Positions 19,103 through 27,201 of a DNA stretch of 64,000 nt are shown piece after piece; positions within the stretch are counted from its first letter, which is position 1, and each line of letters starts with the position of its first letter. Both the position numbers and the translations under genes were made by a program. The DNA lies in NCBI RefSeq assembly GCF_023920705.1, contig NZ_CP094657.1, positions 2,542,001 through 2,606,000 of the forward strand. The letters run 5' to 3'. The stretch comes from Acinetobacter sp. XS-4 (GTDB lineage Bacteria; Pseudomonadota; Gammaproteobacteria; Pseudomonadales; Moraxellaceae). The notes under the pieces were generated by a model. That model was not told the origin of the DNA, made no database searches, and saw only the letters and a program-made list of their open reading frames with translations.

Positions 19103-20626
19103 ATGACTTATGATATTAAAAGCATGGCTGTGATTGGTGTCGGTATTATGGGCAGTGGCATTGCTCAAATTGCTGCACAGTCAGGTCATACCACTTATTT
19201 ATATGATGCCAAAGCAGGTGCAGCAGAACAGGCCAAAGAAAAACTAGCTGCCACATTTCAAAAGTTAGTCGACAAAAATAAAATTACACTTGAGCAAGCA
19301 GCTCAGGCAAATAGCCATTTAGTTGTTGCTCATCAAATTGAAGATTTAAAAAATTGCGATCTGATTGTAGAAGCAATTGTTGAACGTCTAGATATCAAAC
19401 AGAGCTTAATGCAGCAGCTTGAAGACGTCGTTTCAGAAAATGCAATTTTAGCCTCGAACACCTCTTCTCTGTCTATTACAGCGATTGCTGCAAACTGCAA
19501 AAAACCTGAACGTGTTGTGGGTTATCACTTCTTTAATCCAGTTCCACTCATGAAAGTGGTCGAAGTCATTCGTGGTTTAAAAACTGACCCACTTATTATT
19601 GATGCCTTAAATGATCTGTCTCGCGCATTTGGTCATCGCCCTGTTGTGGCAAAAGACACCCCTGGATTTATTATTAATCATGCGGGTCGGGCTTATGGAA
19701 CCGAAGCGCTCAAAATTTTAAATGAAAACGTTTGTGACATTAGTGAAATTGACCGAATTTTACGTGACGGCGTTGGTTTTAGAATGGGTCCTTTTGAATT
19801 ACTCGATTTAACTGGTCTTGATGTTTCTCATCCGGTCATGGAGTCGATTTATCATCAGTACTATGAAGAAGCCCGCTACAAACCAAACCCGTTAACCAAG
19901 CAAATGCTTGATGCCAAACAACTTGGACGTAAAGTCAATCAAGGTTTTTATAATTATGAAACCGGTTCAAAAACAGGTGAACAACCTGCTCAGTTTGTAG
20001 AGCGTTTAGCGCAATATCCAAAAGTTTGGATTGCGGCAGATTTTTTAGACGATAAAAAACTGCTTGAAGATTATTTAACTCAGCAAAATATTGCCTTAGA
20101 CACTCATCTGGAACCACAAACAGATAGCTTATGTTTACTTGCTTGTTATGGTGAAGATACAACTCAAGCGACTACCCGTCTAGGGATTAACCCTGAACAA
20201 GCTGTTGCTATAGACATGCTTTATGGCATTGCAAAGCATCGAACCTTAATGCCTTCACTCATTACCAAACCTGAATATCGTCAGGCTGCTCACTCTATTT
20301 TCAATTTAGATGGAAATCTGGTGAGTATGATTAATGAAAGTATTGGCTTTGTTGCGCAGCGCGTTTTAGCAATGGTCATTAATTTAGGCTGTGATATTGC
20401 CCAGCAAAATGTTGCCACTGTAGATGATATTAATGCCGCTGTACGTCTAGGCTTAGGCTATCCATTTGGCCCAATTGAATGGGGCGATCAAGTCGGCAGC
20501 CAAAAAATCTTACTCATTCTGAACCGTATAACAGCGCTTACGCATGACCCACGTTACCGCCCTAGCCCGTGGTTACAGCGTCGTGTCGCACTTCATTTAC
20601 CTCTTACTTTTACTCACGAGTCTTGA
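19103..20626 (+). CDS. dcaH: 3-hydroxyacyl-CoA dehydrogenase
   Basis: A 507-residue NAD-dependent 3-hydroxyacyl-CoA dehydrogenase of the PaaH type. The Rossmann motif GVGIMGSGIAQIAAQSGH is near residue 13, and VVGYHFFNPVPLMKVVEVI contains the catalytic histidine. Two C-terminal 3HCDH domains follow; the second, from about residue 400, includes GLGYPFGPIEWGD. It oxidises the 3-hydroxy-dicarboxylyl-CoA to the 3-oxo form. The upstream in-frame ATG at 19094 sits on top of the AGG ribosome-binding sequence, so 19103 is preferred. A dcaH knockout in ADP1 is reported to block adipate growth. Confidence 0.9.
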   Translation: MTYDIKSMAVIGVGIMGSGIAQIAAQSGHTTYLYDAKAGAAEQAKEKLAATFQKLVDKNKITLEQAAQANSHLVVAHQIEDLKNCDLIVEAIVERLDIKQSLMQQLEDVVSENAILASNTSSLSITAIAANCKKPERVVGYHFFNPVPLMKVVEVIRGLKTDPLIIDALNDLSRAFGHRPVVAKDTPGFIINHAGRAYGTEALKILNENVCDISEIDRILRDGVGFRMGPFELLDLTGLDVSHPVMESIYHQYYEEARYKPNPLTKQMLDAKQLGRKVNQGFYNYETGSKTGEQPAQFVERLAQYPKVWIAADFLDDKKLLEDYLTQQNIALDTHLEPQTDSLCLLACYGEDTTQATTRLGINPEQAVAIDMLYGIAKHRTLMPSLITKPEYRQAAHSIFNLDGNLVSMINESIGFVAQRVLAMVINLGCDIAQQNVATVDDINAAVRLGLGYPFGPIEWGDQVGSQKILLILNRITALTHDPRYRPSPWLQRRVALHLPLTFTHES

Positions 20627-20640
20627 AAAGGAATTTCTCA

Positions 20641-21846
20641 ATGTTAAATGCATATATCTATGATGGTTTACGTAGCCCATTTGGCCGTCATGCAGGTGAA
20701 CTTGCCTCAATTCGCCCTGATGATTTAGCCGCAACTGTCATTCAAAAACTACTAGAAAAAACTGGTGTTCCGGGTGCTGATATTGAAGATGTGATTTTAG
20801 GTGATACCAATCAAGCAGGTGAAGACAGTCGTAATGTGGCGAGGAATGCTCTATTACTTGCGGGATTACCAGTCACTGTGCCGGGCCAGACAGTAAACCG
20901 CTTATGTGCTAGTGGTTTAGGTGCTGTGATTGACTCAGCACGTGCTATTACTTGTGGTGAAGGCGAACTCTATATCGCAGGTGGTGTAGAAAGTATGTCA
21001 CGTGCTCCCTTTGTAATGGGTAAAGCGGAAAGTGCTTATAGCCGTGATGCAAAAATTTATGACACCACCATTGGCTCTCGTTTTCCAAATAAAAAAATTA
21101 TTGCTCAGTACGGCGGTCATTCAATGCCTGAAACAGGTGATAACGTCGCAGCCGATTTTGGTATTAGCCGTGAGCAAGCAGACTTATTTGCAGCTCAATC
21201 ACAAGCCAAATATCAGAAAGCCAAAGAAGAAGGTTTCTTTGCCGATGAAATTACCCCAATTGAGGTTTTCCAAGGCAAAAAATTGCCACCTAAACTCGTT
21301 TCTGAAGATGGACACCCTCGCCCAAGCTCAACTGTTGAAGCACTCACAAAGTTAAAACCACTCTTTGAAGGTGGCGTGGTCACTGCTGGTAATGCATCAG
21401 GCATTAATGATGGTGCAGCAGCCCTCTTGATTGGTTCAGAAGCAGCAGGTCAAAAATATGGCCTAAAACCAATGGCAAAAATCTTGTCAGCAGCAGCAGC
21501 CGGTATTGAGCCACGCATTATGGGTGCAGGCCCGATCGAAGCCATTAAAAAAGCAGTTGCGCGCGCGGGACTTACTTTAGATGACATGGATATTATCGAA
21601 ATTAATGAAGCTTTTGCTTCACAGGTTTTATCTTGCTTAAAAGGTTTAAATGTTGATTTTAATGACCCTCGTGTAAATCCAAACGGTGGTGCGATTGCGG
21701 TTGGTCATCCACTTGGTGCATCTGGTGCTCGTCTTAGCTTAACAGTAGCTCGTGAGTTAATTCGCCGTAAAAAGAAATATGCAGTGGTGAGCCTATGTAT
21801 TGGTGTAGGTCAAGGTCTTGCGATGGTGATTGAAAATGTTTCATAA
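20641..21846 (+). CDS. dcaF: 3-oxoadipyl-CoA thiolase-type acyltransferase
   Basis: A 401-residue thiolase. Cys in NRLCASGLGAV near residue 91 is the acyl-accepting nucleophile. NEAFASQ, GGAIAVGHPLGASGAR and CIGVGQG hold the remaining catalytic His/Cys residues. The sequence is of the PcaF/PaaJ subfamily, which cleaves 3-oxoadipyl-CoA to succinyl-CoA and acetyl-CoA. The frame is open 72 bp further upstream into the previous gene, but the ATG at 20641 has AAAAGGAA before it. It is the last gene of the rightward dca operon and is followed by a strong terminator. Confidence 0.9.
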   Translation: MLNAYIYDGLRSPFGRHAGELASIRPDDLAATVIQKLLEKTGVPGADIEDVILGDTNQAGEDSRNVARNALLLAGLPVTVPGQTVNRLCASGLGAVIDSARAITCGEGELYIAGGVESMSRAPFVMGKAESAYSRDAKIYDTTIGSRFPNKKIIAQYGGHSMPETGDNVAADFGISREQADLFAAQSQAKYQKAKEEGFFADEITPIEVFQGKKLPPKLVSEDGHPRPSSTVEALTKLKPLFEGGVVTAGNASGINDGAAALLIGSEAAGQKYGLKPMAKILSAAAAGIEPRIMGAGPIEAIKKAVARAGLTLDDMDIIEINEAFASQVLSCLKGLNVDFNDPRVNPNGGAIAVGHPLGASGARLSLTVARELIRRKKKYAVVSLCIGVGQGLAMVIENVS

Positions 21847-21860
21847 CCATTGATCCAGAT

Positions 21861-21901
21861 ATCCATTCATCACAACAGTGCAGTGATGAATGGATTTATT
21901 T
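21861..21901 (+). terminator. Intrinsic terminator after the thiolase gene
   Basis: ATCCATTCATCAC (21861-21873) and GTGATGAATGGAT (21883-21895) form a perfect 13-bp stem with a 9-nt loop, followed by TTATTTT. The T-run overlaps the operator-like dyad of the next gene. Confidence 0.88.
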
Positions 21902-21913
21902 TGCATAGCGAAA
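21899..21913. promoter_or_regulatory. Putative IclR-type operator (autoregulatory)
   Basis: TTTTGCATAGCGAAA matches 12 of 14 informative positions of TTTCGCA-N-TGCGAAA. It ends 44 bp before the start of the IclR gene, where binding would occlude the promoter. Confidence 0.55.
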
Positions 21914-21957
21914 TATAATGGCAAAACTATTTTGCTTTAATTATATTTGAGGATCGA

Positions 21958-22800
21958 ATGTCTCAAAACACGGAAACTGAAAAACCAATAAATTTTGATG
22001 AGATACGTTTAGATCCTATTTCGCATATACATCGGGAAAACAACCCGCAATTTATTGCTTCTTTAGCGCGCGGTTTAGAACTTTTAAGATGCTTTTCTGC
22101 AAATAATCAGGTGCTTGGTAACCAAGAATTAGCAAAAATGACGGGTTTACCTAAACCGACCATTGCACGTATTACCAATACCCTTGTGTCATTAGGCTAT
22201 TTAAAACAATTGCCTAATTCAACCAAATACACATTAGACATTGGTGTTTTATCTTTAGGATATGCAGCATTATCTAATATCTCGATTCGTAATATTGCTC
22301 ATCAATATATGGAAGAGTTGAGTCAGTATGTTCAGGCCCCTGTGGCGATGGCAACGCGTGACCGATTAAATATGGTGTATATCGATGTTGTGCAAATTGA
22401 AACTGCATTAAATATGCGCCGTCCAATTGGATCAACCTTACCACTTCATAGTAGTTCAATGGGTCGAGCTTGTTTGGCTGCAACTCCTGAACGTGAGCGC
22501 AACTTTCTCCTCGATGCACTGAAACAAAAGAACCCCGAAAACTGGCCAGCCATAAAACGCTCTTTAGAACGAGCTTTCCGTGATTACCAAGATTATGGAT
22601 ATTGTTTGTCTTTAGGCGAATGGCATAAAGAAGTGAACTCGGTGGCTGTACCTCTGGTCAGCTCCAAACATGGTCTTTATGTTTTTAACTGTGGTGCACC
22701 AAGTTTTCATTTAAATCCAGAAAAACTTGAAGGTGAAATTGGACCACGTTTAATCCACATGGTGCACAATATTCAAGATGCTTTGAATGAAACGCACTAA
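21958..22800 (+). CDS. IclR-family regulator of the dca region
   Basis: A 280-residue IclR-type regulator. The N-terminal winged helix (LARGLELLRCFSANNQVLGNQELAKMTGLPKPTIARITNTL, about residues 35-76) is followed by the effector-binding domain with SSMGRACLAATPERER and the C-terminal SLGEWHKEVNSVAVPL segment typical of PcaR/PobR-like proteins. It lies directly after the dca beta-oxidation genes, so it is the first candidate regulator for dicarboxylate induction. It is paralogous to the regulator at 26170-27021. The GAGGAT site supports the start; a dyad sits just upstream. Confidence 0.9.
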   Translation: MSQNTETEKPINFDEIRLDPISHIHRENNPQFIASLARGLELLRCFSANNQVLGNQELAKMTGLPKPTIARITNTLVSLGYLKQLPNSTKYTLDIGVLSLGYAALSNISIRNIAHQYMEELSQYVQAPVAMATRDRLNMVYIDVVQIETALNMRRPIGSTLPLHSSSMGRACLAATPERERNFLLDALKQKNPENWPAIKRSLERAFRDYQDYGYCLSLGEWHKEVNSVAVPLVSSKHGLYVFNCGAPSFHLNPEKLEGEIGPRLIHMVHNIQDALNETH

Positions 22801-22852
22801 TAACCATACTTAAAAGAGTCATGGTTGTGTTGATTAAAGTTCCTCTTTCATT

Positions 22853-24049
22853 ATGACTATAGGCATGATGAAAAACGCACTCTATACCCCAACCATTATT
22901 TTAATGGCAATTGCAGCAGGCATTTGTACAGGTGGAAATTATTTTAGTCAGCCACTCATTCATTCAATTAGTGTAAGCCTAAATTTAACTGAAACGACTA
23001 CAGCGTGGGTGCCGACTCTAGCCCAAATCACCTACGCATGTGGCTTACTTTTCTTAATGCCATTAGGGGACATAATAGAAAAGCGCAAGCTACTCTTTGT
23101 TTTTATGTTATTGGCTTCAAGCGGATTAATTATTAGCGGTTTTTCGCACAATATTTATCTTTTACTGCTTGGCACCGTCATTACTGGTCTATTTTCTAGT
23201 TCAGCCCAACTGTTATTACCTCTTGCTGCAAGTCTGGTTCCGATTCAACAAAGCGGCCGTGTGGTTGGCTTTTTACTGAGCGGATTGATGATGGGTGTTT
23301 TACTCGCTCGTTCCCTTTCAGGGCTGATGTCTACTCTTTTTGCATGGAATATTATTTATCTGGTCAGTGGTTTTCTATTACTTGTTATTGCCTTTATTTT
23401 GCATCGTAATATCGGGTTATTTCCACCAACAAAATCTGAAAACTATGTAAAAACTATTCGCTCTTTACCAAAGATTTTTATTCAAAATCGGCGTTTAAGA
23501 ACCAGAACTTATATTGGTGGTTTTACATTTGCTTGTGTGAGTTTAACCTTTACAACCATGTCGTTGCTTCTGGCTCCAGCACCCTATTTTTTTAGTGACT
23601 TTACCATCGGGCTTTTTAGTTTTGTGGGTGTGTTAGGAACTTTCGTTGCCAATTTTTCAGGTAAATTTATTGACCAAGGTTATATTCATAAAATTTCGAT
23701 TTATTGCGGCATCGGACTAATTTTAAGTTGGATACTATTTTCACTTTTACCCTACCATTTCGCTTTTTACATTATTGCCTTACTCATTCTCTACGCTTCT
23801 CTTTCTGCTGTACATGTCACCAACCAAAGTATTGTATTTAAACTTAATCAAGAATTACGCTCACGGTTTAACGCGATTTATATGACAGGTTACTTTGCTG
23901 GCGGTGCTTTAGGCACAACAGCAGGAAGCTACGCTTGGAAACATTTTGGATGGACCGGTGTCTGTATTTTAGGCTTAATTTTTGCCATTTTATGTCTTTA
24001 TTATTGTGTGAGGGATGCAAAAAAACAGCACAGTTCAAACTTGTGCTGA
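22853..24049 (+). CDS. MFS transporter (NepI/YnfM-like), second copy
   Basis: A 398-residue, 12-helix major facilitator protein with MPLGDIIEKRKL as loop 2-3 motif and a GGALGTTAGSYAWKHFGW segment shared with the transporter at 10695-11912, showing the two are paralogues. It lies 52 bp after the IclR gene on the same strand, so co-transcription is likely. Several ATGs lie within the first 16 bases and no start has a clear ribosome-binding site; 22853, 22865 and 22868 are all possible. The direction and substrate of transport are unknown. Confidence 0.82.
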   Translation: MTIGMMKNALYTPTIILMAIAAGICTGGNYFSQPLIHSISVSLNLTETTTAWVPTLAQITYACGLLFLMPLGDIIEKRKLLFVFMLLASSGLIISGFSHNIYLLLLGTVITGLFSSSAQLLLPLAASLVPIQQSGRVVGFLLSGLMMGVLLARSLSGLMSTLFAWNIIYLVSGFLLLVIAFILHRNIGLFPPTKSENYVKTIRSLPKIFIQNRRLRTRTYIGGFTFACVSLTFTTMSLLLAPAPYFFSDFTIGLFSFVGVLGTFVANFSGKFIDQGYIHKISIYCGIGLILSWILFSLLPYHFAFYIIALLILYASLSAVHVTNQSIVFKLNQELRSRFNAIYMTGYFAGGALGTTAGSYAWKHFGWTGVCILGLIFAILCLYYCVRDAKKQHSSNLC

Positions 24050-24077
24050 TCTTAATAAATCACGCTAATAGCTAATT

Positions 24078-24110
24078 TTAGGGCTAGGATAAATCCTATA
24101 AAAGCCCTAA
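24078..24110. terminator. Hairpin between convergent genes
   Basis: TTAGGGCT (24078-24085) pairs with AGCCCTAA (24103-24110), and inside it AGGAT pairs with ATCCT. The structure covers the stop codon of the leftward flavoprotein gene at 24096. The U-tract is weak on both strands, so termination is plausible but not certain. Confidence 0.55.
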
Positions 24111-25067
24111 TAATCTGCCACGAATAATATCTTCTGCATCTTTAACAATTCGACTAACCAGTTCATCACATGTCGGAATATCATGAATCAAACTTGCAAC
24201 TAAACCGCATGACCATGCGCCAGCATTGACATCACCATCAATCATGACTTTTGGATAAACACCAGCAACTTCTTCAATAATATCTTCAAATTTAATGCTC
24301 TCACCAAGCGCTTTTTCTTTTGCCACGATTTTTTCTACGGCCGCATTATTCATGACACGTTCTGTGTTTCGTAAAGCCCGCATAATTAAACGCGTATCTA
24401 GTTCGGTTGCATTCAATATCGCCTGTTTCACATTTGCATGTACAGGAGCTTCCCGAGTTGCAATAAAGCGCGTTCCCATATTAATTCCATCGGCTCCCAT
24501 CGCTAAAGCAGCAGCGAGTGAGCGTCCATCTGCCATACCACCTGAGGCAACAAATGGAATTTCTAATGCATCGGCAGCTAAAGGTAATAAAATCATATTT
24601 GGCACGTCATCCTCACCAGGGTGTCCACCACACTCAAATCCATCTACAGAAACTGCATCGCACCCAATTTGCTGTGCTTTTAAGCTATGTCGAACCGAAG
24701 TACATTTGTGAATTACTTTAATGCCAGCAGCCTTTAAATATGGCATGACTTGTTCAGGATTACGCCCCGCTGTTTCTACAACCTTTACCCCGCCTTTAAT
24801 GATTGCTTCTACAAAACCCGGATAATCAGGGGTATTCACAGTAGGCAAAAAGGTTAAATTTACCCCAAAAGGCTTGTCGGTCATTTCTCGGCAACGTGCA
24901 ATTTCTTTTGCCAGATTTTCAGGTGTACGCTGAGTTAAGCCAGTAATAATGCCTAACCCACCCGCATTTGAAACCGCAGCCGCAAGCTCTGCAAAACCAA
25001 CATAATGCATACCACCTTGAATAATGGGGTGCTCGATTTCAAATAATTCTGTAATTTTGGTCTTCAT
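24096..25067 (-). CDS. Nitronate monooxygenase-like flavoprotein
   Basis: A 323-residue FMN-binding TIM-barrel protein of the nitronate monooxygenase / 2-nitropropane dioxygenase family. IIQGGMHYVG starts the barrel, DGFECGGHPGEDDV and ASGGMADGRSLAAALAMGADGINMGTRF form the FMN phosphate site. The family includes nitronate oxidases and FabK-like or quinone reductases, so the reaction is not settled. The frame opens at a GTG (25082), but ATG at 25067 has GGAAAGAG before it and starts at the conserved MKTKITELF. It is divergent from an enoyl-CoA hydratase gene and belongs to the second catabolic module. Confidence 0.82.
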   Translation of the reverse strand: MKTKITELFEIEHPIIQGGMHYVGFAELAAAVSNAGGLGIITGLTQRTPENLAKEIARCREMTDKPFGVNLTFLPTVNTPDYPGFVEAIIKGGVKVVETAGRNPEQVMPYLKAAGIKVIHKCTSVRHSLKAQQIGCDAVSVDGFECGGHPGEDDVPNMILLPLAADALEIPFVASGGMADGRSLAAALAMGADGINMGTRFIATREAPVHANVKQAILNATELDTRLIMRALRNTERVMNNAAVEKIVAKEKALGESIKFEDIIEEVAGVYPKVMIDGDVNAGAWSCGLVASLIHDIPTCDELVSRIVKDAEDIIRGRLLGLL

Positions 25068-25173
25068 ACTCTTTCCACTCACTGTTCTATAGCTAGCTTC
25101 TCATTTCCTTAGCAGAGCTAGATGCTTATTTACGCATAAATCCTGTCGTCATTTAATTGACTTAATGTTAAAA

Positions 25174-25208
25174 TTTCACAATACAAAATTTTATACCACA
25201 ATATAAAA
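25174..25208. promoter_or_regulatory. Putative operator with phased direct repeats
   Basis: TTTCACAATACAAAA (25174-25188) matches 12 of 14 positions of the local IclR-type dyad. CACAATACAAAA (25177-25188) is repeated as CACAATATAAAA (25197-25208), 11 of 12 identical, exactly 20 bp apart, close to two helical turns. It lies in the 229-bp divergent gap about 90 bp before the enoyl-CoA hydratase start. Confidence 0.45.
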
Positions 25209-25296
25209 CAAAATAATTGATAACGGAATTATTTTTCGATAGCATCATTTTAATAAGTTTAAATTTTAAACGAAAAGTTATTTAAAGGGATGAATA

Positions 25297-26106
25297 ATGC
25301 AGCAGGACAATAAAACTCAAAATGAGCTAAAAACAGGCACAATTCAAGAGTGTTTAGATAAACATATACTAACGCTTACCATGAGCAACCCTAGCAAAAA
25401 GAATGCGATTAACTATGAAATGTATTCAGCCCTAAGTCGGGCATTAGATCAAGCTGCAACAAATCAAGATGTTCATGTCGTTGTGCTTGCTGGTGAAGGT
25501 TCTTCATTTACCAGTGGCAATGATGTCAACGCATTCGAAACACGCGATACAACCAGTTCCGAACCACCCTCTTCCATTGTTTTTTTAAAAAGCTTAGCAA
25601 CCTTTCCAAAACCGATTATTGCCAAAGTTAATGGTGTAGCAATTGGTATTGGTAGCACCATGCTTTTACATTGTGACCTTGTATATTCAAGCCAAAACTC
25701 TATTTTTCAGTTTCCCTTTGTGAACTTAGGACTTGTACCTGAAGCAGGTTCAAGTTACATCTTGCCTAGATTATTGGGCTTTGCTCGCGCTTCGGAGATT
25801 ATTTTATTAGGTGAAAAATTTTCGGCAGACCAAGCAAAAATTTATGGTCTGGTAAATGAAATATTTGAAGTAACTGAGCTGGATCAGGTAGTTGAAGATA
25901 TAGCAATCAAACTCGCTCACAAACCAAGCCAAGCCTTACAACTGAGTAAAAAGTTGCTAAGAGATATGCCAATCGATGATTTATTAAATCGTATTGACCA
26001 TGAGTCAACTATCTTCTCGGATTGTTTACAAGGTTCCGAGTTTAAAGAAGCATTAAACGCTTTCAAAGAAAAAAGAAAACCGAACTTTCACAAGCAAACA
26101 GTCTAA
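25297..26106 (+). CDS. Enoyl-CoA hydratase/isomerase family protein
   Basis: A 269-residue crotonase-fold protein. FTSGNDVNAFET near residue 70 and NGVAIGIGSTMLLHCDLVY near residue 111 form the oxyanion hole. The segment FPFVNLGLVPEAGSSYILPRL keeps one acidic residue (PEAG) but has F-V in place of the QPE glutamate of true hydratases. This pattern is more like enoyl-CoA isomerases or other crotonase members, so hydration should not be assumed. The ATG has AAAGGGATG before it. It is monocistronic, convergent with an IclR gene, and flanked by genes of the second dicarboxylate-like module. Confidence 0.85.
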   Translation: MQQDNKTQNELKTGTIQECLDKHILTLTMSNPSKKNAINYEMYSALSRALDQAATNQDVHVVVLAGEGSSFTSGNDVNAFETRDTTSSEPPSSIVFLKSLATFPKPIIAKVNGVAIGIGSTMLLHCDLVYSSQNSIFQFPFVNLGLVPEAGSSYILPRLLGFARASEIILLGEKFSADQAKIYGLVNEIFEVTELDQVVEDIAIKLAHKPSQALQLSKKLLRDMPIDDLLNRIDHESTIFSDCLQGSEFKEALNAFKEKRKPNFHKQTV

Positions 26107-26121
26107 ATACACCTACTAAAA

Positions 26122-26147
26122 AGCCAGCCTTGAAAAAAAAGCTGGCT
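26122..26147 (-). terminator. Terminator for the IclR gene
   Basis: AGCCAGC (26122-26128) and GCTGGCT (26141-26147) pair around a 12-nt loop. On the minus strand the stem is followed by a run of five T, which suits termination of the leftward IclR gene; on the plus strand the T-run is weaker. Confidence 0.72.
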
Positions 26148-26169
26148 CTTATAAGTAAATCAGATGCGT

Positions 26170-27021
26170 TTAGCTAATCTCGGTACGAATATTATTCACC
26201 ATATGTAAAAGACGCGGTGCAATATCTTCTTCGAGTTTTTCACGGTTCATAATAAAGCTTGGACCGCCACAGTTAAACACCAGTAAACCATGTTGCTCAT
26301 GAATAAGTGGAACTGCAACTGAATTGACATCTTTATGCCATTCACCGATTGAAAAACAATATCCAAAATCTTGGTAATCTTTGAAAGCTTTGTCTAGATC
26401 ACGATTAATTTTGATCCAGTCTTCTTTGTGCTTGCTACGAATGGCATCAAGTAAAAACTCTCGTTCATCTTCAGGCATTGCAGCTAAACAGGCACGTCCC
26501 ATCGAACTTAAATGAATAGGTAAATAAGTTCCAACTTGACGACGCATAGTCATATTGCCTTTACCTTGTACCACATCAAGATAAATCATATTCAGTCGAT
26601 CGCGTGTTGCCATTGCAACAGCAGCGCCAGCATAGTCTGCCAAATTTTTCATATATGGATGAGCGATAGAGCGAATCGACACGTTAGATAACATCGAATA
26701 ACCAAACGCAAGAACACCCACTGAAAGCTGGAATTTGCTTGAATTTGGTACTTGTTTGATATAACCCAAACGTGACAAGGTATGTGTAAGGCGAGTAATG
26801 GTTGGTTTTGGCAAACCTGTCATCTGAGCAAGCTCTTGGTTGCCCAAATGTTGATGCTTAGGCGTAAAACAACGTAATAGCTCTAAACCACGGGCCAATG
26901 CAGTAATAAATTGGCGATCATTTTCATCCTGCATATCTTCAATCGGATGTAATAATTCATGCCGTAAAGGTGCTAATAATTTTTCTGTTTGTTCTGCATC
27001 AACTGCATCATTCATTGTCAT
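26170..27021 (-). CDS. IclR-family regulator of the second module
   Basis: A 283-residue IclR-type regulator, paralogous to that at 21958-22800: both share LARGLELLRCF, LGNQELAQMTGLPKPTI, SSMGRACLAA and IGEWHKDVNSVAVPL. The helix-turn-helix is about residues 45-85 and the effector domain about 100-280. The frame opens at a GTG (27045) that lies inside a perfect operator dyad. The ATG at 27021 with GGAT upstream aligns with the paralogue and is preferred. With this start the operator lies 17 bp before the gene, so strong autorepression is likely. Probable targets are the flanking CoA-transferase and acyl-CoA dehydrogenase genes. Confidence 0.88.
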   Translation of the reverse strand: MTMNDAVDAEQTEKLLAPLRHELLHPIEDMQDENDRQFITALARGLELLRCFTPKHQHLGNQELAQMTGLPKPTITRLTHTLSRLGYIKQVPNSSKFQLSVGVLAFGYSMLSNVSIRSIAHPYMKNLADYAGAAVAMATRDRLNMIYLDVVQGKGNMTMRRQVGTYLPIHLSSMGRACLAAMPEDEREFLLDAIRSKHKEDWIKINRDLDKAFKDYQDFGYCFSIGEWHKDVNSVAVPLIHEQHGLLVFNCGGPSFIMNREKLEEDIAPRLLHMVNNIRTEIS

Positions 27022-27037
27022 ACCAATCCATATTTTG

Positions 27038-27052
27038 TTTCGCACTGCGAAA
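27038..27052. promoter_or_regulatory. Perfect IclR-type operator
   Basis: TTTCGCA-C-TGCGAAA is a perfect 7-1-7 dyad 17 bp before the preferred start of the IclR gene. It is the clearest example of the motif seen at 10159, 21899, 25174, 28477 and 28621. Confidence 0.7.
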
Positions 27053-27201
27053 ATTATAATCTATTTTTTCTATAAATAGCAAAAGAGCAAACATCCGAGT
27101 CTGCACCAAAAAAATAACTTCATATAACTCATTAAAGCGAAAGATTAAATATTTTATTTTCTGATTTTAAATATAATTTTAACCTTCCGCTTTTAAGCCA
27201 C

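Noticed and set aside
27022..27045. GTG start at 27045 for the second IclR gene
   Set aside because: It falls inside a perfect operator dyad and has no ribosome-binding site; 27021 matches the paralogue's start region.
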